A DNA stretch of 64,000 nt, taken from the NCBI RefSeq assembly GCF_914767665.1, contig NC_059504.1, positions 14,262,501-14,326,500 on the forward strand. The letters run 5' to 3'. The position numbers and the translations under genes are program-made. The DNA is from Harmonia axyridis. Lineage: Eukaryota; Arthropoda; Insecta; Coleoptera; Coccinellidae. The notes beneath the pieces were generated by a model. The model did not search any database. It was not told where the DNA came from and saw nothing but the letters and a program-made list of their open reading frames with translations. Shown in pieces: positions 1 through 9,647 of this stretch; positions within the stretch are counted from its first letter, which is position 1, and every line of letters begins with the position of its first letter.

Positions 1-80
1 TGACTGTCTCAGAATCAAAGTTAAGGGGTGCTCGTCCAAAATACAATTTTTTCCATTCATGGCAAAAGTTTCGACAACAC
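1..80 (-). CDS. Serpin alternative C-terminal exon 14 (partial, cut by window edge)
   Basis: A further copy of the serpin last exon, running off the window. The acceptor TTTATAG lies just above position 80. The exon starts with GT, which completes the shared phase-1 codon to Gly. The visible frame reads VVETFAMNGKNC, then ILDEHPLTLILRQS, a variant of the serpin C-terminal signature (usually x-DHPFxF). By loop position the predicted P1-P1' is Ala-Met. The stop codon lies outside the window, so whether the exon is intact cannot be judged. It shows that the exon array continues beyond this window. Confidence 0.8.
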
Positions 81-281
81 CTATAAAGACGCAATATTGG
101 CATCCAAGAAAACACCCTCAAACTGTTAGATAAACAAAGAACAGATATCAGATCAATTTTAGTTCAATGAATTTTGTGCATTCTTGTGGAAAATGATTCA
201 AGATATGAAATAAGAGGCAATCATTGAGGTTATACCTTTATTCAAAGTCAGTTATTGAAAATGCCATACAAGATCACAAAT

Positions 282-484
282 TTAATTCAATTTGATGTTG
301 ATTATATGTCCAAAAGGATCTTTTAATGGTTTTCCTGGAGGGGCTTTAACATCGTCACCAGATACTGGGTGTACAATTCTCCCTTGGAATAAAACAGATG
401 ATGCTGACTTCATAATAAAAATGAAAGGGTGATCAATAATAAAATAACGTGGGATTATAGCTGATGCGAGTGAGATGGTAGTTC
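282..484 (-). CDS. Serpin alternative C-terminal exon 13
   Basis: Alternative last exon of the serpin. The acceptor TTTTTTAG precedes position 484 and the reading frame fits the phase-1 end of exon 3. It encodes 66 residues. The loop starts GTTISLASAII, predicting P1 Ala and P1' Ser. The serpin signature follows (FIIDHPFIFIM), then LFQGRIVHP and a long tail containing PVSGDD, KAPPG and DPFGHIINIKLN. A canonical AATAAA lies about 40 nt after the stop (plus-strand 237-242). The exon therefore may be its own terminal exon with its own poly(A) site. It is a sister of the exon at 756-958. A small aliphatic P1 suggests an elastase-like target, which is inference only. Confidence 0.9.
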
Positions 485-755
485 CTAAAAAAAAAATCAA
501 TATCAACAATGATTTCGACAGAAAGTGGAAACAGAATTCCACGAAAAGCAAAAGTTTTGACAACACCTTAAAAGACGTGATATTAGCATCCAAAAGCACT
601 GCCCTCTCAAATGGTTAGAATAGCAATAGACGGATATCAGACCATTTGTTGTTATTCAATGATTATGTGAAAAATGGTTCAAGATATAAAATTAGATGCA
701 AGAAGGTTATATCGATATTCAAAGTCATTTATTGAAAATGTACAAAATCATACAT

Positions 756-958
756 TTAATCCAATTTAATGTTGATGATATGTCCGAAAGGATCTTTCAC
801 TGGATTTCCTGGAGGAGCTTTAGTATCGTCACCAGATACAGGGTGTACAATTCTGCCTTGGAATAAAGCGGATGATGCAGATTTTAGTACGAAAATGAAG
901 GGGTGATCAACAAGAAAATAACTTGGTATTTGAGCTGATACGTCTTGGATGATAATTC
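756..958 (-). CDS. Serpin alternative C-terminal exon 12
   Basis: Alternative last exon. The acceptor TTTTTCAG precedes 958 and the frame fits exon 3. It encodes 66 residues. The loop GIIIQDVSAQI predicts P1 Val and P1' Ser, followed by YFLVDHPFIFVL, LFQGRIVHP and the long PVSGDD/KAPPG/DPFGHIINIKLD tail. It is nearly collinear with exon 13 (282-484), including intron sequence on both sides, so the two arose by tandem duplication. AATAAA lies just past the stop (plus-strand 728-733). Outside the loop the proteins are very alike, while loop residues P6 to P1' differ at several places. Confidence 0.9.
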
Positions 959-1271
959 CTGAAAAAATCATTAACAACAATGATTTTGACAAAAAGGGAC
1001 CTCCACCCAAAAATTAAAGCTGATTATGTGAGTTTTGATTTAGAAGAGTATTAGAAAAACCTTTGGACACACCTAAATGAAAATATCGAGGATGAATGCA
1101 ACATATAGTTAATATTGGTAAGTAGTTGTCATGTACTTATGCCAAGCTCAAAATTATAAGATGTAGAAACCAGAAGCAATTGAAGAATTGCAGGAATTGA
1201 ATAAAAATATATATTCCCATAAAACTTTATTTCCTATTAATCCAATGCATAAAATTAATACTGAAAAAATT

Positions 1272-1411
1272 TCAAAGCTTCTTCATTGTTCCACAGAATA
1301 AAACATCCTTTTTGAATCTGATCATGAAAGTAAATGGGTGGTCTGCGATGAAGATTTCTTTAGGTAGACTTGGTCTTATTACCAGAGACGTAGGAACAGC
1401 GATTACTAATG
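1272..1411 (-). CDS. Serpin alternative C-terminal exon 11
   Basis: Short-tail alternative last exon. The acceptor GTTTCAG precedes 1411, and CA completes the junction codon to Ala. It encodes 45 residues. The loop begins ALVIAVPTSLVIRP, with P1 by position Pro (neighbours Val and Thr). The signature is FIADHPFTFMIRF, then VLFCGTMKKL and the stop. AATAAA lies at plus-strand 1226-1231. It belongs with the exons at 2752, 3538 and 4272, which share the CGTM ending and the FIADH block. A Pro at P1 would be unusual for an inhibitory loop, so the true bond may be shifted by one residue. Confidence 0.88.
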
Positions 1412-1699
1412 CTGAAACAAACCAAAAAAATTGGATGTGATTCACATATTTTGTATAGAAGTTCGGAAATTCGTATCTCATATTAGAGCCAGAATTTCCA
1501 GAATAGAGTAAAATTATTAGCTTTATTATATAGTTACCGAATAAAGCTATAGAAAGAATTTTATTCAGACCTAAGACCCCACAATTTGTAGAAGTAGTTA
1601 AAGCCTTAATTTAAGGCAGTTACAAACACTTGCGGACACTCAAACCGATAGCCAAACACCAAAGTTGTTAAATTATGGCATTAGTTATTTTTTGTGAAT

Positions 1700-1860
1700 T
1701 TCTGGAAAGGCTTAAGCATTTTCTCCAGATACAGGGTGTACCTACAACTTTCGCGTGGAATAAAACAGAGGTGGAGCTTCTGATTTGAGAATGAAAATAA
1801 AAGTATGATCAACTTTCAATTAATTGGCTACTATTTCTGATATCGCTAGGTTGACAATTC
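1700..1860 (-). pseudogene. Dead serpin C-terminal exon (copy 10)
   Basis: A degenerate copy of the 282/756 exon type. A usable-looking acceptor (TTGTAG) and the right phase remain, and translation starts GIVNLAISEIVAN. A stop codon (TAA) then falls before the signature, which reads KVDHTFIFILKS. Further on the frame breaks again before VHPVSGENA, clearly the PVSGDD tail. Splicing to this exon would give a serpin cut off in its reactive loop, which cannot inhibit. It marks birth-and-death evolution in the array. Confidence 0.75.
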
Positions 1861-2040
1861 CTACAACATTCTTCATCAGTAATGATATGATATATAACAA
1901 AAAATTGAAAGAATTTCTCACCAAAACGTGGAAATAGACCTTCAAGTTCATTGTTGGAGCAATAAATAGTACTAAAGATAAATATATTAAATTGTTTACT
2001 TAATATATAAGGCCTGTCTTTCAACATGCTCGATCCCTTA

Positions 2041-2360
2041 TATATACAGGGTGATTCACCACGATGGCCTATTAGAGGTTTATGTAAAACTAAACATAAT
2101 TTTGGTATTTGATGGCAATTTCAACAATATGCCATACCTTGGGTATGAACTCAACGCTCATGAGATTCTCATGAAAAAAATTGGTTGCGACAAGGACTCA
2201 CATTCTTTTTTATATTTCTGCAGACGAAGTTTTTTTTCGAAAAACCTTTTTCATTTTAGATTCTTCCAATACGTTGGATTATGAGCCTGTTTGCGGTTCG
2301 AACCAAACATGTATAGGGTGTTTGTACAACTCAAATTCATCCAAATTCAAGATTTTTAAA
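2041..2360. repeat. Decayed repeat starting at a TATACAGGGTG end
   Basis: The stretch starts TATATACAGGGTGATTCACC and has no serpin or transposase homology that I can see. The same TACAGGGTG end recurs at 16420, 24164, 24256, 27402, 32965, 33628, 46158 and 58934, so it looks like a transposon-derived fragment lying between serpin exons 9 and 10. Confidence 0.4.
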
Positions 2361-2751
2361 TGAGCACCTATATTTTTTATTCTTTCAGTCAATTCTACGT
2401 ATAAAAAGGGAGGGTTACTCAAGCAAACCCAATACCTTGAATGAAAACTTTAAGAGTTATCGAGAAAAAACTTGAACTAAGGAAAAACCGGAGTGGAGTA
2501 GTCTTTGACTTTGACATAGAAAGATACTAAAAGTCGATCAAGAAAAAAAAAACGAAATTATTATGAGATTTCTCTATTAGAAGAATACAATGAAGAACTT
2601 TCGGACAACTTCTGTGAAACAATCGAAGAAGATTCTAAAGATAAGAAAATACCAGAAGTCTAAAGATAGAGGGAATTGAATAAAAAAATATGTCCATGAG
2701 ATTTTATTTCCTGTAATATTGGTGCATAAAATCAATACTCAAACAATTTCA

Positions 2752-2891
2752 TCAAAAATCCCTCATCGTTCCACAGAATAAAACATCGTTTTTGAATCTG
2801 ATCATGAAAGTAAATGGATGGTCTGCAATGAAGGTTTCTTTTGGTAGTGTTGGTGGTATAACTAATGACGTAGCAACCGAGAAAGACATAG
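2752..2891 (-). CDS. Serpin alternative C-terminal exon 9
   Basis: Short-tail alternative last exon. The acceptor TTTTTTGTTTCAG precedes 2891. CT completes the junction codon to Ala, and 45 residues follow. The loop AMSFSVATSLVIPP predicts P1 Ala and P1' Thr. The block FIADHPFTFMIRF and the ending VLFCGTMRDF precede a TGA stop. AATAAA follows at plus-strand 2703-2708. A longer reading frame over the same bases is out of phase and lacks the signature. Close relatives are the exons at 1272, 3538 and 4272. Confidence 0.88.
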
Positions 2892-3537
2892 CTGAAACAA
2901 AAAATTGCGATGTGATTCACATATTTGGGCCAGAGGAATTCATATCTAGGAATTTTAGATTTGTTACTTAGACCCCATGCTTGTAAAATGAAACATATCA
3001 AATAATTACAGAACTGCACAGCTCTAATAGCCAAGGCAAAATATGAAGATCCTGGAAATTACAGGTTTGCGCATGCTCAACGGGTACCCTACATCTGCAA
3101 GAGATGAAATTCGTATGGAACCATCTACATCCCTAACAGCATACCCATACCAAATTTTATTGAAATCGAATGAGAACTATAGAATTTGAGGCTATTAGAA
3201 TAAGGACACACAGACCGACATACATATCAGAAATCCAAGTTATTCAAAGATTTTTAAATCCTATGTAGCTATAGACCTTCACCAAAAAAAAAGAAAGAAA
3301 TTGTGTAAGTTATAAAATAGAAGAGTATTATGAGGAAGTTTCGAACACACCTTTATGAAAATATTGAAGAAGAATGAATGGACATGCTCAATCTTGGACA
3401 CTTATCATCATATGCCATCATGCAAGATGAAACCAAAAACCAAAAGTCTTTGAAGAAATGGAATCAAGAAAATATTAGCATAAAACTTGAACTCCTGTTA
3501 CCTTAATGCATAAAATTAATACTCAAACGATTGTTTT

Positions 3538-3677
3538 TTATATATCCTTCATTGTTCCACAGAATAGAACATCATTATTCAATCTTATCATGAACGTAAA
3601 GGGATGGTCTGCAATGAAGGTTTTTTTAGGTTGAAATGGCCTCATTGGAACTGACGAAAAAGGCACGAATAATATAG
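3538..3677 (-). CDS. Serpin alternative C-terminal exon 8
   Basis: Short-tail alternative last exon of 45 residues. The acceptor TTTGTTTCAG precedes 3677 and CT completes an Ala codon. The loop AILFVPFSSVPMRP predicts P1 Phe and P1' Ser, as expected for a chymotrypsin- or cathepsin G-like target (inference from P1 only). The signature is FIADHPFTFMIRL, ending VLFCGTMKDI. No AATAAA is evident close after the stop. It is the near-identical twin of the exon at 4272-4411, in a tandem duplicate with a 731-bp period. Confidence 0.9.
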
Positions 3678-4271
3678 CTGAAACAAAATGTTTTTTATTT
3701 GATTTACATTGCGGCTACAAGGCTTTGGGAACTCAATGTACTCTCAGATTGCATCGAAATAGTCTAAAATTGACCTAATCTAGATTTATAATTGCCCAAA
3801 AAACGGGTCAACGGGTACCCTACATCTGCAAGAGATGAAATTCGTATGGGACCATCTACATCCCTAACAGCATACCCATACCAAATTTTATTGAAATCGA
3901 ATGATAACTATAGAATTTGAGGCTGTTAGAAGGATATAAGGACACACAGACCGACATACAGATCAGAAATCCAAGTTGTTCGAAGATTTTTAAATCCTAT
4001 GTAGCTATAGACCTTCACCAAAAAAGGAAAGAAATTGTGTAAGTTATAAAATAGAAGAGTATTATGAGGAAGTTTCGAACACACCTTTATGAAAATATTG
4101 AAGAAGAATGAATGGACATGCTCAATCTTGGACACTTATCATCGTATGCCATCATGCAAGATGAGACCAAAAACCAAAAGTCTTTGAAGAAATGGAATCA
4201 AGAAAATATTAGCATAAAATTCGAACTCCTGTTACCTTAATGCTTAAAATTAATACTCAAACGATTGTTTT

Positions 4272-4411
4272 TTATATCTCCTTCATTGTTCCACAGAATA
4301 GAACATCGTTATTCAATCTTATCATGAACGTAAAGGAATGGTCTGCAATGAAGGTTTCTTTAGGTTGAAATGGCCTCATTGGAACTGACGAAAAAGGCAC
4401 GAATGATATAG
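4272..4411 (-). CDS. Serpin alternative C-terminal exon 7
   Basis: Twin of the exon at 3538-3677, differing by a few residues. The loop reads AISFVPFSSVPMRP (P1 Phe, P1' Ser). The signature has a notable change, FIADHSFTFMIRL, with Ser replacing the conserved Pro of DHPF. The ending is VLFCGTMKEI. The acceptor TTTGTTTCAG and the phase are intact. With the same P1 as its twin, it looks like a very recent duplicate not yet diverged in specificity. The DHPF change could weaken folding. Confidence 0.88.
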
Positions 4412-5005
4412 CTGAAACAAAATGTTTTTTATGGGATTTACATTTTGGCTACAAGGCTTTGAGAACTCAATGTACTCTCAGATTGCATCGAAATAGTGTC
4501 AAATTCACCTTATCTAGACTTATAATTGCCCAAAAAACCTTTGCATTTTTTTAATTTAAAAATCAGACTCAAAAATGTAGAATGAAATAGAACTGCGCAG
4601 TCTTAATAGCAAATACATTACATGACGAAGATGCCATTATGTGTATAGCTTCAATACAAATTATTATGCCAATAAACCACCAACGAAGCTGAACACTTTA
4701 GTCGTCCGAATTCGGCAGTCCGATAGATGTGCAGCTTACGACGCCATCTCTGGGGCAAATGAAGAGTCACCACAAAATGATTTTGCCCTTTTTCAGAAAG
4801 ATACATCTTTAACTTCAATAAATAGGTTATTCAGAGGAATTATTGACTGAGTCAATTAAATAAACAAATAATTGAAACATTTCATTAGGTCAACTTATAA
4901 ACACAATAATATCATAAGTAATCACATTTCAGAATTGACAAAAGGTAAAATTATAGTCTTATGGTGTCATGAAGCAAACAAAAAGGAAGAACACAAGGGG
5001 TTGTC

Positions 5006-5208
5006 TCAATCAAGATTGATATAGATATCATGACTGTGAGGATCTTTAACAGGAACACCTTTTGGTCCCACACTGCTATCTCCAGAAACTGGTTTTGTAC
5101 ACTTTCCAGCGAATAAAATTGTAGATGACTGCTTCAGAATGAAAATGAAGGGATGGTCCGCCAAGAAATATGATCTTCTTTTGAGGGACAAAGTGTTGAT
5201 TAGCACAC
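5006..5208 (-). CDS. Serpin alternative C-terminal exon 6
   Basis: Long-tail alternative last exon of 66 residues. The acceptor CGTTTTAG precedes 5208 and GT completes a Gly codon. The loop GVLINTLSLKRRS predicts P1 Leu and P1' Ser. A KRR cluster sits three residues after P1'. The signature is YFLADHPFIFIL, then LFAGKCTKPVSGDSS and a tail ending HDIYINLD. The PVSGD tail groups it with the exons at 282 and 756, about 4 kb away, with short-tail exons between. The two tail types therefore interleave along the array. Confidence 0.9.
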
Positions 5209-5264
5209 CTAAAACGACGCAATATTAGATGAATCGAAATGAAGTATCAGATTAAAGAATCTAA

Positions 5265-5825
5265 TCCCGCAGATGCGGGATTCCTCTGAAATTCTGAGGG
5301 ATAAAATTGCGGGATTTTTCATGCGGGAACTGCGGGAGTCAATATTTAAATTGCATATAAGACAATTAATGCGAAAACGTCTTTTGAAACGTCCCAGAAA
5401 GCAATAAGCAGTTCATAAGTTACGGACGAAGATGCAATACTAGTTACTACTGAAAGCCATTATAACTCGACATTGAGTAAAGAAATGGTTAAAGCTTCAT
5501 TTTCATTAATGACAAGTGAGGTACCGTATTTAGAAAACCAAAGCAAATATCTGGAATTTCTGGGATAACAGTCAATGTCTACAAACGGCCAAGAAGATAT
5601 ATTTGTTATTCATAGCAAATCAACATTATGAAGTGAAATTAAGAGTTTGACTAACAGGCTGCAAATAGAGACGACTTTGGAAGACAACACACAATCCCAA
5701 ACCGAAAACCATTTCACTTATGCTGATGAGGATCAATTACTTTTATCGTATTGCGTGGGTACCAGAATCAAAGGCTTCTTCTATGGCTGCACGAGTACGA
5801 ACATGCACATGTTAGTAAGTTACCT
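5265..5825 (+). mobile_element. hAT-like transposase fragment (copy A)
   Basis: This stretch matches 50630-51310 (opposite strand) along its whole length at the DNA level, for example CAAATAGAGACGACTTTGG and AACCATTTCACTTATGCTGA. Broken frames give STLSKEMVKASF and RLQIETTLEDNTQSQTENHF. The pattern (QKAI...TDEYATLVTAET, then LYKRIKERR-like) fits the middle of hAT transposases with a BED finger, but no catalytic residues are preserved. It lies inside the serpin array between exons 5 and 6. Confidence 0.5.
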
Positions 5826-6205
5826 TTAGTCTTTATTCGCGGTAACATGACAGCGCCGCGTTACTTTCAGGAAATAGTGAAGCTATATGTTCTCCCTCAC
5901 CTTAACCGGCTCGAGAATCCAATATTTCGGCAAGATAATACCCGACCTCATGTTGCAAGAGTTAGTTTAAACTTTTTCGAATCGACCCATGCGAATCTTT
6001 TGCCATGGCAGCCCAGATCCCCCGATTTTTCGCCCATAGAGCATTTTTGGCATCATGGGGCTTGGAAATTTACCCCAGCCCCCACGCACTTTGGGAGCTC
6101 TGAGACATGAAGTATAGGTAGCTTGGGATAGTATCCCTCAAGAAGAAATAGACTATCTTATTGCCTCAATGCCGTGTTGGGGAGTGTATAGATAATCGCG
6201 GTGAA
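5826..6205 (+). mobile_element. Tc1-like transposase C-terminal fragment
   Basis: The plus frame reads PIFRQDNTRPHVARVSLNFF, then LLPWQPRSPDFSPIEHFW and, past a stop, VAWDSIPQEEIDYLIASMP. This is the second half of a Tc1-type transposase (QDNxRPH, then SPDxSPIEHxWD, about 34 residues apart). The N-terminal DNA-binding half is missing and the frame is broken by a stop after SSET. It joins abruptly to the hAT-like fragment upstream. Confidence 0.8.
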
Positions 6206-6460
6206 CAAACACATTATTAACAATTTTATTAAAAAAAATTGTAAACCCTTCGTTTTTTTCTCCAAATTTCAATCATTTACTCCTTGCTATACTATCTATG
6301 TTTTACCAAATAAAATTTGTAATTTAAACAGCTCCTTCTGGGTGTTGCAGATTCTTTGTCAGTTAGTATACCTATTTATCGATTTGAAATTTGTTTTTTA
6401 TCATCTTTAAAAATGAACAACGAAGATTTGAATATTCATTTTTTGTTGGGACAAACATAG

Positions 6461-6600
6461 TTAATTAGGTTCGGAATATTTTCCTTGGAATATTTTATTA
6501 ATTCTTGGGTATTTTCCATGCAGTATGGAGAATATGAACGGATGATCCGCAAAGAATTGCAATTTTTCATACACAGCTGATACAAGTTGAATTTTCAGAC
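6461..6600 (-). CDS. Serpin alternative C-terminal exon 5
   Basis: Alternative last exon of 45 residues. The acceptor TTATCTTTCAG precedes 6600 and GT completes Gly. The loop GLKIQLVSAVYEK predicts P1 Val and P1' Ser. The signature FFADHPFIFSIL is followed by an unusual RINKIFQGKYSEPN end. It has no close sister in the array. Upstream in-frame codons in the intron extend the open frame but precede the acceptor and are not coding. Confidence 0.88.
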
Positions 6601-6999
6601 CTGAAAGATAAAATCGTTCATTTATGTTTATGATGGCACTAACAGTAATGTCCTTGGGATTGAGAACAATAAATTGATACTCAAAGCAAAAATCCGGTTT
6701 ATCATTCTGTAAATATAAAAGGTTAAATATTTTATTCAGGAGATCGCGATTGTTCACTATATGGTTTATTACTTCTATTTATATCACAAAATATATCGCA
6801 CGAAAAAAATTGATCATATTAATATGAAGGTTGCGATTTTGTGATGGAATAATAGTCAAATCATAGTACAAAAATCCGGGAAATGAATTTCTTCAAATTT
6901 GAATATATGATTTTGAGCCTTCTAAATTAATAGATCGGAAACTTCAGTCCGAATGATCAATGCAGTAAGTATAGCAAAACGACGTATTTTGTGCCAAAT

Positions 7000-7640
7000 C
7001 CTATTCAAATAGCCATTTTATAGTTTTCCAAAGAGCTATGAACTCAATTATTTCAAAGACTCATTGTTGCATATTTAAATGTTACGACAGAATACATTGA
7101 AATACTTATTCACTTAAAATACACGTATATTCATATTCAAGACCGTCCTTTGAACATGCGCGATATGTTCTATGTCTATTTTCCGTAATACGCATACCGT
7201 GTATCTTGAGTTGCCTGACGAAAATAAATCGAAATGCGTTTCTCTGCAACTCTAGTCCTCTAGTATTGAGAAATTATCATGTCTCTCGTCCCTTTCAAAT
7301 TTTCCATTAATTCTTCAATTGAAATAATAAAATTCCATTCAAATTTAAATAAAGAGGGACTTGCATATCTGAATTAATTTGGGTAATTTAAATTACGTTA
7401 AAATCAATAAAACTGAAATGATAACCACTAATTATTCCTAAAGAAACGATAGTCTTATCAATCATATTTTTTATCGAAACAACGGGTTTATTTGTTCCTT
7501 TATAAATAATTATTACATAACCTGAAGTACATGATATTAAAATGATGAATAAATGGGATATAATAAATGTTTACGAACAAGAAACACTAACAATGAATAA
7601 CAGGGACTAGTGTTGCATAAAAACGGCATTAAAAGCATTC
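7000..7640. other. Intron between serpin exons 4 and 5, no gene seen
   Basis: AT-rich sequence. I find no signature of another serpin exon (no DHPF-type codons) and no transposase. Confidence 0.4.
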
Positions 7641-7651
7641 ATCTATGCCTT

Positions 7652-7800
7652 TTAAATTTCCGTTATTTTACCCATGAACAGAATGTTTTTGAGTGTTTCG
7701 TTCTTGCCACTTTTTGCAATTTGTATAATGAAGGGATGATCGACAATGAAATCTTCTGGCTCCCTTGGTAATATTAGACATCTAGCCATAATCATCATAC
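7652..7800 (-). CDS. Serpin alternative C-terminal exon 4
   Basis: Alternative last exon of 48 residues. The acceptor ATTTGTCAG precedes 7800 and GT completes Gly. The loop GMMIMARCLILPREP predicts P1 Arg with a Cys at P1', a trypsin-type specificity with an oxidisable P1'. The signature is FIVDHPFIIQIA, then ILFMGKITEI and the stop. An AATAAA occurs about 160 nt beyond (near plus-strand 7486-7491). A single basic P1 is the usual pattern for serpins that stop clip-domain immune proteases in insects. That is family knowledge, and the target here is unknown. Confidence 0.88.
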
Positions 7801-8763
7801 CTGACAAATATGAATAATTAATTGATATTTTCGGCAATATCGAGTTGTATACATTGAAAGCAGCTTGGCAATAACAAGTGCAATTTGCTAGTTGGCAAAA
7901 AGAAAACAGATAATTCAATTTTGGAACTTCTAACACGGAATTTTATTGAAGAGTCAGTATAGTCTGTATTTATTCGAAATGTTTTTTGGATGCTGATAAA
8001 GCAACAGGTCAATGCGGTCAAAAGTTTTGAATCATCGACGGATGAAAGATAGGTACATCACAATCATCTATTTATAATAATCTAAAGAAAAATATTTTGG
8101 CGTAATAGTTTGGTCGAAAACTGCGATTTTGAAGATCATTGTTGTCCAATAATAAAAATTTTCCATAATTTAGAGTTTAAGATATCAAATGTACCATACT
8201 CTTTCATTTAATTCGGTAATATGTTTAAATTTTCAATAGAATTTTTCAATGGATACACCTTGAGCTTTTTCTCTGTTCGTAAGCGTTGACTTCATTGTTA
8301 TATAGATATTTATAATAATAATTCATCAACAAACTTTTCATCATGTGGAATCAACAAAAAAAGATTGAAAAGCTTTGTATAAAAAAATATAGCCAGTCCG
8401 TCAATAAAAATATTTAGGTATTTAGAGGTAATTGTTTTTTTGAAGATCTCTTATTTTCAAACCTGGCTCAATTGATGAAGAAGTAACTCGACTAAAATAA
8501 TAGTAGTAAAATTAAAATGAAAAAAGAAAAAGACAAATCATTTTTTGTTGATTTTTCCCATATCTATGTACGTTCGTTCACTAAAATAAGCGTAATTTAC
8601 GAAAACTTTTATCCATTTCTTCAAAATGAAGCATAGCAAATCATCAACGCATATAACAAAAGCAACCTAATCGACAATAACAGACTGCCAAACATATTAT
8701 TTGAATATATCTCCATTTCATTTAATTTCACAATTTTCTGAAAGGCAAATCAATCCTAGTGGT

Positions 8764-8933
8764 TTAGGGTTCGTCCTGGATTTGAAGAGGTGGAAGAGCA
8801 AATTTTCCGGCGAAAAGTACGCTATTTGAACCATCAACATTTTTCACACAGATAAGATGTGCAAATGGATGGTCGCACACCATATTTTCTTTATGCACAT
8901 ACACTCCTTTTCTTTTCTTTATTATTCTCTTGC
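8764..8933 (-). CDS. Serpin alternative C-terminal exon 3 (polybasic loop, HDEL lost)
   Basis: Alternative last exon of 55 residues. The acceptor TTTCTCCAG precedes 8933 and GC completes Gly. The loop GKRIIKKRKGVYVHK is strongly basic, with P1 Lys by position. The signature is MVCDHPFAHLICVKN, then VLFAGKFALPP and the end QIQDEP. It is a duplicate of the 10367 exon, which ends in HDEL. Here His became Gln and the final Leu became Pro, so no ER-retrieval signal remains. Confidence 0.9.
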
Positions 8934-9480
8934 CTGGAGAAAATTTCGTCGGTTATTTTTGTTGAAACTCAATGAAAACTTAAAAAAGCTCAAATATTAC
9001 ACACTGCGGCATGTAAAGATTCGGTTAATATTAAGTTAGTGTTATAGTCTCCATTTTTGTATAGGTATCTATAGTAATCGACAAACTTCTCATGCTAAAT
9101 CAACAAAAAGGATCGAAGTGAAAGAAATCCTTTCTCTGATTGAAAAATATATTTTTAAGATTTATTTGACAATATTTTTGAACCAATACAGTTAGCTGAT
9201 AACCTAGATGCATTCATGGTGCCAAGATTGAAAAGGAAAAAAAACATTAATCGTTTTTATGCCTCTATCGTATCTCCATGTTCCTTCGAACACAAATATA
9301 AGCGGAATTCACGAATAGTTTCCTTCACTTTTCACAATGAAGCATAGAACATCATCATATGAGAAAGAAATCTAATTGAAAATGACAGATTTCCAAGTAT
9401 TCATTTGAATTTGATGAACATCCGTCATCAAACTAATTCTAACATGCATATAAAAGCAATAATAATTAAATCCTGGTTGT

Positions 9481-9647
9481 TTAGGGTTCGTCCTGGATTT
9501 GAGGAGGTGGCAAAGCGAATTTTCCAGCGAAAAGTACGCTACTTGAACCGTCAACATTTTTCACACAGAGAAGATGTGCAAATGGATGGTCACAAACCAT
9601 AGATTTTTTATGCGTAGGTCCTGCTTTTTTCTTTATGATTCTCATGC
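9481..9647 (-). CDS. Serpin alternative C-terminal exon 2 (polybasic loop, HDEL lost)
   Basis: Alternative last exon of 54 residues. The acceptor TTTTCTTCAG precedes 9647 and GC completes Gly. The loop GMRIIKKKAGPTHKK has P1 Lys by position. The signature is MVCDHPFAHLLCVKN, then VLFAGKFALPP and the end QIQDEP. Intron sequence around it also matches that of the 8764 and 10367 exons, showing block duplication. Like exon 3 it lacks HDEL, so its product should be secreted freely. Confidence 0.9.

Larger units (their letters stand above)
3081..4541 (-). repeat. 731-bp tandem duplication carrying serpin exons 7 and 8
   Basis: Two near-identical units (about 3081-3811 and 3812-4541) repeat head to tail. 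The shared start CGGGTACCCTACATCTGC is at 3081 and 3812, and the block ATAATTGCCCAAAAAAC closes both. Each unit contains intron sequence plus one serpin last exon. High identity in intron as well as exon indicates a very recent exon duplication. Confidence 0.9.

Noticed and set aside
2732..3034. 100-codon minus frame over serpin exon 9
   Set aside because: It is out of phase with exon 3 and lacks the serpin signature. The correct frame is in 2752-2891.
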